Positions 6,387 through 11,378 of a stretch of DNA of 11,378 nucleotides are shown here, piece by piece. The stretch is taken from the NCBI GenBank assembly GCA_947643295.1, contig CANRVM010000029.1, forward strand, positions 1 through 11,378, in the 5' to 3' direction. This DNA is from an uncultured Mycoplasmatota bacterium (lineage in GTDB: Bacteria > Bacillota_I > Bacilli_A > RF39 > UBA660). Under the pieces are notes generated by a model that was not told the DNA's origin, searched no databases, and saw only the letters and a list, made by a program, of their open reading frames with translations. Numbering within the stretch: position 1 is the stretch's first letter; every line of letters starts with the position of its first letter. Position numbers and translations under genes: made by a program.

Positions 6387-7252
6387 CAAAGAAGAAACTA
6401 GGTATGGTAATTCTTAATTATAATGATTTTAAAACAACATCTATTTTAGTGGATAATGTAAAAAATTATAAATGCCTTGATTTAATTGTAATTGTAGATA
6501 ACAATTCAACAGATTATTCTTTCGAATTCTTAAAAAAGTTAGAAAATGAAAAGATTCATGTCATCCAAACAGAGAAAAATGGAGGGGTTGCTGCAGGGTA
6601 TAATTTTGGAGCAAGATATGTAAATCAAAAATTAAAAAAATGTAATATCATTCTTTCAAACTCCGATATTATTATTCATAAAGAAGAAGATTTAATCGCC
6701 TTAAGCAATGATATTAAAGATTCTATTGCTTTAGTAGGACCCACTATTGTAGAAAAAAACAAATTAAATAGAGGGTGGATGATGCCAACCATTAAAGATG
6801 AAATCAAGTTTAATTTACCCCTTATTAGTCGAAAATATAGAAAAGAGAACCTATATGATGATAAATATTATGAAGAGGATATTTCATTAGTTGGAGTCGT
6901 ATCGGGATGTTTTTTTTGCGTAGCAGGAGAGGTATTAGAACAAGTAGATTATTTAGATGAGAAAACCTTTTTGTATTATGAAGAAAATATTTTAGCAAAA
7001 AAATTAGAGTGTATTGATAAACAGGAAGCTGTGGATAATAAAGTAGTAATTATTCATAATCATTCTGTTACTATTGATAAAAATGTAGCTAGGATAAGAA
7101 AATATAAGATACTGAAGGAAAGTCAAAGATATTTTGTCAAAGAGTATTTAAAAGCAAGTGAAAAAGAACTAAGAAGATTAGATTTTAATCGTAATTTATC
7201 ATTAATTATTTTATATATAAGATGTTTTTTTAAAGGAGGTTTGAAAAAATGA
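6383..7252 (+). CDS. Family 2 glycosyltransferase, possibly a rhamnosyltransferase
   Basis: The 289-residue protein has a GT-A fold of family 2: [10 protein letters not shown] at residues 6-15, VIVDNNSTD at 36-44, [15 protein letters not shown] at 64-78 (the GN.G.A.G.N element), and NSD at 93-95 in place of the DXD motif. Later come the acceptor-side elements SGCFF (174-178) and [13 protein letters not shown] (196-208), then a late VIIHNHSVT (222-230). It ends with a helix and hydrophobic stretch ([11 protein letters not shown]) that may touch the membrane. This arrangement is common in enzymes that add rhamnose or galactofuranose to lipid-linked glycans on the cytoplasmic side; the donor here is inferred from the adjacent dTDP-rhamnose genes. 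It is coupled by a 4-base overlap to the genes on both sides, and GGAGAG (6371-6376) serves as ribosome site. Confidence 0.9.
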   Translation: MTKKKLGMVILNYNDFKTTSILVDNVKNYKCLDLIVIVDNNSTDYSFEFLKKLENEKIHVIQTEKNGGVAAGYNFGARYVNQKLKKCNIILSNSDIIIHKEEDLIALSNDIKDSIALVGPTIVEKNKLNRGWMMPTIKDEIKFNLPLISRKYRKENLYDDKYYEEDISLVGVVSGCFFCVAGEVLEQVDYLDEKTFLYYEENILAKKLECIDKQEAVDNKVVIIHNHSVTIDKNVARIRKYKILKESQRYFVKEYLKASEKELRRLDFNRNLSLIILYIRCFFKGGLKK

Positions 7253-8127
7253 AAGGAATTATTTTAGCAGGAGGATCTGGAACAAGACTTTATCCATTAA
7301 CACAGGTAACATCCAAACAATTGATGTCAATTTATGATAAGCCAATGATTTACTATCCACTATCTGCATTAATGCAGGCAGGAATTCGTGATATTTTAGT
7401 AATATCTACACCAACGGATTTACCAAGATTTGAAAAGTTACTTGGGAATGGAGAAAAGTTTGGAATTCATCTATCTTATAAAGAACAACCTTCTCCAGAT
7501 GGACTTGCCCAAGCGTTTACCTTAGGGGAAGAATTTATAGGAAGCGATAGTGTGGCTATGATTTTGGGAGATAATATCTTTTATGGTGCCAATTTAAAAG
7601 CAGAACTTTTAAAGGCAAGAGAAAATGCATATCACCATAAGGCAACTGTTTTTGGTTATCATGTGCATGATCCAGAAAGATTTGGTATTGTGGAATTTGA
7701 TAAGAAAGGAAAGGTTTTAAGTGTAGAAGAAAAACCAGAACACCCAAAAAGTGATTATGCAATTACTGGTTTATATTTCTATGATAATAGTGTGATAGAA
7801 AAGGCAAAAACACTAAAACCTTCTGCTAGAGGAGAATTAGAAATTACCGATTTAAATAGGTTATATTTAGAAGAAGAAAGATTAGAGGTTATTACGTTAA
7901 ATGAAGGATATGGTTGGTTTGATACAGGAACCTTTAAAAGCTTACTTACAGCGTCTAGTTTTGTAGGAACTGTTCAAGAAAATCAAAATATTACCATTTG
8001 TTGTCCGGAAGAGATTGCTTATAAGAATGGATGGTTAAGTAAAGAAGAACTGTTAAAACAAGCAGAATTAATGAAGAAAAACACCTATGGAAAGCATTTA
8101 TTAGAAATTAGTAAGGAGGAAAAGTAA
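7249..8127 (+). CDS. rfbA: Glucose-1-phosphate thymidylyltransferase RfbA (RmlA)
   Basis: RfbA makes dTDP-glucose from dTTP and glucose-1-phosphate, the first step of dTDP-L-rhamnose synthesis in the cytoplasm. The nucleotide-binding signature is at the start: [17 protein letters not shown] (2-18), then SKQL (K23) and [23 protein letters not shown] (79-90), LGDNIFYG (106-113, with metal-binding D108), [13 protein letters not shown] and [10 protein letters not shown] are all as in the family. At 292 residues it is full length, and no key residue seems missing. A perfect ribosome site (AAAGGAGGT, 7232-7240) is placed 8 bases before the ATG, the strongest in the operon, so this gene may be translated more than the two before it. 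It overlaps both neighbours, by 4 bases and 1 base. Confidence 0.97.
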   Translation: MKGIILAGGSGTRLYPLTQVTSKQLMSIYDKPMIYYPLSALMQAGIRDILVISTPTDLPRFEKLLGNGEKFGIHLSYKEQPSPDGLAQAFTLGEEFIGSDSVAMILGDNIFYGANLKAELLKARENAYHHKATVFGYHVHDPERFGIVEFDKKGKVLSVEEKPEHPKSDYAITGLYFYDNSVIEKAKTLKPSARGELEITDLNRLYLEEERLEVITLNEGYGWFDTGTFKSLLTASSFVGTVQENQNITICCPEEIAYKNGWLSKEELLKQAELMKKNTYGKHLLEISKEEK

Positions 8128-9557
8128 TGAAAAAAATTGAAACAGAGTTAAAAGATTGTTATATTTTAGAACCAAATAGATTTGGAGATGAAAGGGGATA
8201 TTTTGAATCCATTACCAAAGAACAATTAGAAGAATTAGGTTTTTGTGGAATTCATCAGGTTAGTAATTCGAAAAGTGGAAAAGGTATCATTCGTGGACTT
8301 CATTTTCAAAAGAATCCTTATTGTCAAGCAAAAGTCGTAAGATGTCATCAAGGTGCCGTTTTAGATGTTGTTGTCGATTTAAGAGTGGATTCTCCTTCTT
8401 ATAAAAAGTGGATAAGTGTAGAGCTAACACCAGAAAACGGAAGATTATTATACGTTCCTCGTGGCTTTGCTCATGGATTTGTATCCCTAAAAGAAGATAC
8501 TTTATTTGAATATTATGTAGATAATCAATATGCTCCAAGAATGGAAGACGGAATTTCTTGGGATGATCCTGAAATAGGAATCAACTGGGATGAAATATTT
8601 AAAAAATATGAAATAGAACAACCTATTCTTTCCGAAAAAGATAAAGTACGAGAGACACTAGCAGAATGTCAAACGGTCTTTAAAAGAGAAAAAACAAGGT
8701 ATTTAATTACCGGATTTAAAGGTCAACTTGGATATGATATTGTAAGAGAATTAGAAAATCGTGGAGAATTTGAATACAAAGCCTTAGATGTGGATGAAAT
8801 GGATATAACCAATCGTAATCAAGTATTTGAAGTAGTAAAAGAGTATCAACCAGATGTCATTTTCCATTGTGCTGCTTGGACTGCAGTTGATAAAGCCGAG
8901 GAAATGGAAGAAAAAGTTCAAGAGATTAATGTTGAGGGTTCGAAAAATTTAGTGGATGCTTCTTTAGAAGTGGATGCAAAAATAATTTATATGTCTACTG
9001 ACTATGTTTTTGACGGAAAAAAAGAAGGTTACTATAAAGAAGAAGATTCGGTAAGCCCTATGAGTGTTTATGGAAGAACAAAATATAAGGGAGAAGAGGA
9101 AGTTCGTAAAAATCCGAAGCATTTTATTACTAGAATTTCATGGGTATTTGGAATTAATGGAAATAATTTTATTAAAACGATGTTACGTTTAGCAGAAACT
9201 CATGATGAAGTAACAGTAGTAGATGATCAAGTAGGAAGTCCAACTTATACAGTTGATCTTGCTAGACTATTAGTAGAAATGGCTAGTACCAAAAAGTATG
9301 GCACTTACCATGTAAATAATGATGGATATTGCTCATGGGCAGAATTTGCCAAATATATCTTTGAAAGTAATCATAAAAATACCAAGGTAATACCAGTAAC
9401 AACCGAAGAATATATTAAAAATGTGGGACCGCAAGCTTATCGTCCAAGAAACTCCAAGTTAAGTAAAGAAAAGCTAGTAGAAAAAGGCTTTGAAATGTTA
9501 CCAAGTTGGCAAGATGCTACGGATAGGTATTGTAAAGAACTAATAGAAAAGAAATAG
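8127..9557 (+). CDS. rfbC/rfbD: Fused dTDP-4-dehydrorhamnose 3,5-epimerase and reductase (RfbC-RfbD)
   Basis: One 476-residue protein carries two consecutive steps to dTDP-L-rhamnose. Residues 1 to about 183 are the RmlC cupin epimerase: FGDERGYFES, IRGLHFQ with catalytic H59, an aligned Tyr at 129, VPRGFAHGF (110-118) and GISWDDPEIGI. After a short linker, residues about 190-476 are the RmlD reductase, a short-chain dehydrogenase: ITGFKGQLG (194-202, dinucleotide binding), HCAAWTAVDKAEE, STDYVFDG (290-297), the catalytic Y315/K319 pair in YGRTK, and DDQVGSPTYT. Both halves look intact. Such fusions are known in Firmicutes and probably channel the 4-keto intermediate. The ribosome site AAGGAGG (8113-8119) is strong, and the start overlaps the rfbA stop by one base. 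The dehydratase RfbB, whose product is the substrate here, is not in the window. Confidence 0.96.
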   Translation: MKKIETELKDCYILEPNRFGDERGYFESITKEQLEELGFCGIHQVSNSKSGKGIIRGLHFQKNPYCQAKVVRCHQGAVLDVVVDLRVDSPSYKKWISVELTPENGRLLYVPRGFAHGFVSLKEDTLFEYYVDNQYAPRMEDGISWDDPEIGINWDEIFKKYEIEQPILSEKDKVRETLAECQTVFKREKTRYLITGFKGQLGYDIVRELENRGEFEYKALDVDEMDITNRNQVFEVVKEYQPDVIFHCAAWTAVDKAEEMEEKVQEINVEGSKNLVDASLEVDAKIIYMSTDYVFDGKKEGYYKEEDSVSPMSVYGRTKYKGEEEVRKNPKHFITRISWVFGINGNNFIKTMLRLAETHDEVTVVDDQVGSPTYTVDLARLLVEMASTKKYGTYHVNNDGYCSWAEFAKYIFESNHKNTKVIPVTTEEYIKNVGPQAYRPRNSKLSKEKLVEKGFEMLPSWQDATDRYCKELIEKK

Positions 9558-9566
9558 CTCTTTTTT
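9547..9566 (+). terminator. Possible weak terminator after the RfbC-RfbD gene
   Basis: AAAAGA (9547-9552) can pair with TCTTTT (9559-9564) across a 6-base loop, with two further T residues behind it. The stem is only 6 bp with a single G-C pair and includes the stop codon in its loop, so it may be chance. If it is not functional, the next gene could belong to the same transcript. Confidence 0.25.
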
Positions 9567-9604
9567 CATAACGGATAGGCAATTTAGGGAAGGAGAGAGA
9601 AATC

Positions 9605-10291
9605 ATGTTCTTTTTGCTAGGGGTTATTATTCTTATTATCTTTATACTCCTTGTTTTCTTTTATCTAAAATATAAAATAAGACAAATTTTTGGAAATATA
9701 ACCATAAAAGATATTATGAATACAGCAAAGGAGTTTGAAGAGGAACTTCCTAAATCAGTAGGAAGTATGGATAGTATTTATCTAAATAACTTATTAAGAG
9801 ATTTTCCAACCCTTAATATCAATGAAATTAAGAAAATAGCAGAAAAAGATTTATATACTTATTTTCAAGCGATAGAAGAGGAAAATAAGAATTTAGTAGT
9901 GAGTGATACTGTAAGAAAAAAGGTAGAAATAAAGATAAAAGAATTGAAAGGGAAATCTATTTCTTATTCTAAATTTAAGATTCATCGCATTGTATTAAAT
10001 AAGTATGAAAATAAGAATTCGATTGCCACTATTACCATTGCTATTTCCTTAGAGTATCAGGAAAAGAAAGATTCTCATTCCACTAAAGTGCAAGAAAGAT
10101 ATCGCATAGAATATATCTATGTTGTAGATTCTTCGAAAGTAAATGAAAAAAAGAAGGTATTAGGAATTCATTGTCCAAACTGTGGTTCTCCTATTACTTC
10201 ACTTGGGGAGAAAAACTGTAGTTATTGTAATAGTTCTATTGTGGATATTGTAAAACGGATTTGGGCATTAAATGGTATTGAAAAATATTAA
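9605..10291 (+). CDS. Membrane-anchored Tim44/NTF2-like protein with a C-terminal zinc ribbon
   Basis: A 228-residue protein: N-terminal membrane anchor (about 2-22), a short basic segment, a helical region with FPTLNINEIKKIAEKDLYTYFQAIEE (about 59-85), an alpha/beta region resembling Tim44/NTF2-like domains (about 100-182; note ISYSKFKIHRIVL and STKVQERYRIEYIYV), and a zinc ribbon with C190, C193, C205 and C208 (CPNCG, then CSYCN). With a positive stretch after the anchor, the bulk should lie in the cytoplasm. Proteins of this make-up occur in Firmicutes near other zinc-ribbon membrane proteins; their biochemical role is not established to my knowledge. The start is clear (AAGGAG at 9590-9595, 9 bases before ATG). 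The next gene, with its own promoter, also carries zinc ribbons, which suggests a related membrane complex. Confidence 0.82.
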   Translation: MFFLLGVIILIIFILLVFFYLKYKIRQIFGNITIKDIMNTAKEFEEELPKSVGSMDSIYLNNLLRDFPTLNINEIKKIAEKDLYTYFQAIEEENKNLVVSDTVRKKVEIKIKELKGKSISYSKFKIHRIVLNKYENKNSIATITIAISLEYQEKKDSHSTKVQERYRIEYIYVVDSSKVNEKKKVLGIHCPNCGSPITSLGEKNCSYCNSSIVDIVKRIWALNGIEKY

Positions 10292-10296
10292 AATTA

Positions 10297-10326
10297 TGTG
10301 CAATAACACTATGGTTATGATATACT
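10297..10326 (+). promoter_or_regulatory. Extended -10 promoter for the terminal zinc-ribbon gene
   Basis: TATACT (10321-10326) preceded by TG at 10318-10319 forms an extended -10 (TGATATACT). The -35 region is poor: TGTGCA (10297-10302) at 18 bases matches 3 of 6. An overlapping TATGAT (10316-10321) could serve as an alternative -10. Transcription would start near 10333, only about 12-18 bases before the start codon. Confidence 0.5.
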
Positions 10327-10335
10327 TATGATAAT

Positions 10336-10340
10336 AAGGA
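10336..10340 (+). promoter_or_regulatory. Ribosome binding site with competing starts
   Basis: AAGGA, extendable as AAGGAAGTGAT (10 of 11 to the full anti-16S complement), lies 4 bases before ATG 10345 and 10 bases before TTG 10351. The full complement runs over the ATG itself, which favours the TTG by spacing, while codon preference favours the ATG. Confidence 0.5.
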
Positions 10341-10344
10341 AGTG

Positions 10345-11378
10345 ATGAAGTTGGAGAGTTTGGACAATAAATGTCCAGCATGTGGTGCAAATATAACATT
10401 TAATCCAAAAAGTCAAAAGTGGGATTGTAAGTATTGTGGTAGTAGCTTTTCCTTAGAAGAGATGAAAGAGCATAAGAATGCTAGTAGTGAAGAAGTCAAT
10501 AAAAATAAAACTTCTGGTAATGAATCTAAAAAACTTGATGTTTACCATTGTAAGAACTGTGGGGCAGAAGTGATGGCAGATGAGCAAACAACAGCTACTT
10601 TTTGTCTTTATTGTGGAAGTAGTGCTATTTTAAAGGAAAGAATTGATAGCGGTAAAAAACCATCTCATATTATTCCTTTTAAAAAGGTAAAAGAAGATGC
10701 CATAGAAACTTTTAAAGGAATTCATAAAGGTAGACCATTAATGCCAAAATTTTTTAATAACAAAGAAAATATTGAAAAAATAACAGGTGTCTATATTCCT
10801 TTTTGGTCTTATGACTTGAAAGCAGAGGGAGATATTAGTTTTACTTCGAAGGATATTACTACTTGGAGTGATAGTAATTACCATTATGAAAAGACAGATA
10901 CTTATCTCTCAAAAAAAAGTGGATATATGGAATTTGAAAAAGTTTTAGTAGATGGATCTTCTAGGTTTGATGATGATTTAATGGATTCGATTGAACCTTT
11001 TGATTATAGAGATTTAGTGGAATATAATCATGCTTACTTATCAGGTTTTTTAGCAGAAAAATATGATGTAGATAGTGTAAACGCCATAGAGCGGGCTGAG
11101 GAAAGAGTAATGAATACAACAGTAAGTGAAATTAAATCAACTGTTACTCATCAATCTAGTATGGTAACAGATAATCATTTAAAGATTTCAAAAATCAAAG
11201 ATGATTATATCTTACTCCCAGTTTTTATGGTTAATATTAAATATAAGGATAAAATATATACTTTTGCAATGAATGGTCAAACAGGAGAAATTGTCGGAAA
11301 TATTCCTCTAGATAAAACAAGAACAGTAATATTTTCTGTACTAATATTTATTCTATCATTTCTTTTATGCCTTCTTGT
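10345..11378 (+). CDS. TFIIB-type zinc-ribbon membrane protein (YdjG-like), cut by the window end
   Basis: The frame is open from 10345 to the right edge (344 codons visible, no stop). Two zinc ribbons open the protein: C10/C13 with C28/C31 (KCPACGAN, then CKYCGSS) and C69/C72 with C87/C90 (CKNCGAE, then CLYCGSS), separated by a Lys/Glu-rich linker. Then comes a conserved domain with HIIPFKKVKEDA, ITGVYIPFWSYDL, VDGSSRFDDDLMDSIEPFD and HAYLSGFLAEKYDV, and a membrane segment begins near residue 324 (TVIFSVLIFILSFLL). This is the pattern of proteins often mislabelled as PriA-like helicases because of the zinc ribbon; no helicase motif is present. In Bacillus subtilis a similar protein, YdjG, belongs to the pspA-ydjGHI membrane-stress operon; likeness to it is my inference. 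TTG 10351 is a plausible alternative start (MESLDNKCPACG). Confidence 0.85.
   Translation, partial: MKLESLDNKCPACGANITFNPKSQKWDCKYCGSSFSLEEMKEHKNASSEEVNKNKTSGNESKKLDVYHCKNCGAEVMADEQTTATFCLYCGSSAILKERIDSGKKPSHIIPFKKVKEDAIETFKGIHKGRPLMPKFFNNKENIEKITGVYIPFWSYDLKAEGDISFTSKDITTWSDSNYHYEKTDTYLSKKSGYMEFEKVLVDGSSRFDDDLMDSIEPFDYRDLVEYNHAYLSGFLAEKYDVDSVNAIERAEERVMNTTVSEIKSTVTHQSSMVTDNHLKISKIKDDYILLPVFMVNIKYKDKIYTFAMNGQTGEIVGNIPLDKTRTVIFSVLIFILSFLLCLL

Noticed and set aside
7556..8538. Minus-strand open frames opposite rfbA and rfbC-rfbD
   Set aside because: They mirror strongly conserved enzyme genes on the plus strand and have no initiation signals.
1..11378. Mycoplasma-type genetic code (TGA = Trp), suggested by the very low GC
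   Set aside because: Trp is encoded by TGG throughout and TGA ends genes at 750, 6386 and 7252 exactly where families end or the next gene starts.
1..11378. CRISPR arrays, insertion sequences, tRNA or rRNA genes
   Set aside because: No spaced direct repeats, transposase-like frames, cloverleaf sequences or rRNA stretches were seen; all gaps are short.
10345..11378. Helicase (PriA-like) label for the terminal zinc-ribbon gene
   Set aside because: No Walker A or DEAD/DEAH-type motif is present; only the zinc ribbons are shared with such proteins.

Overview
The window comes from a low-GC Gram-positive bacterium (Firmicutes/Bacillota in the broad sense, perhaps a gut Bacilli or Clostridia lineage). 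Evidence: strongly AT-rich coding, strong AAGGAGG-type ribosome sites, normal use of TGG for Trp with TGA as a stop (so not the Mycoplasma code), and Firmicutes-like families. All genes are on the + strand and no gap exceeds about 120 bases. I cannot name the species from sequence alone.

Left edge (1-750). A short CDS tail and the first third of the next ORF look like prophage tail genes. That ORF then switches, in frame and with a sharp fall in GC (29 of 60 bases in 301-360, 14 of 60 in 361-420), into the C-terminal domain of GatB, the Asp/Glu-tRNA amidotransferase subunit B. This phage/gatB chimera is the strangest object here. It is either an assembly join or a real recombination/integration scar.

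Membrane and signalling unit (747-4194). A good sigma-A-like promoter drives a small single-pass membrane protein of unknown function, a GGDEF-family receptor with two solute-binding-like extracellular domains and a degenerate signature (DGNEF), and a YihY/BrkB-family membrane protein. A hairpin-plus-T terminator closes the unit.

A lone unknown gene (4283-5005) follows, with its own promoter and terminator. In both intergenic gaps around it, the proposed -35 of the next promoter lies in or touches the preceding terminator.

Surface polysaccharide operon (5094-9557). An O-antigen ligase/Wzy-like membrane protein, a family 2 glycosyltransferase, glucose-1-phosphate thymidylyltransferase (RfbA) and an RfbC-RfbD fusion are translationally coupled by 1-4 base overlaps. 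Together they suggest dTDP-L-rhamnose supply, sugar transfer and polymerisation or ligation of a rhamnose-containing glycan. The 4,6-dehydratase RfbB is not in the window and must lie elsewhere if the pathway is complete.

Right edge (9605-11378). Two zinc-ribbon membrane proteins: one with an N-terminal anchor, a Tim44/NTF2-like middle and a C-terminal zinc ribbon, and one with two N-terminal zinc ribbons that resembles the TFIIB-type zinc-ribbon/YdjG-like family and is cut by the window end. They may begin a membrane-stress module of the PspA/SPFH kind, but the diagnostic partners would lie outside the window.
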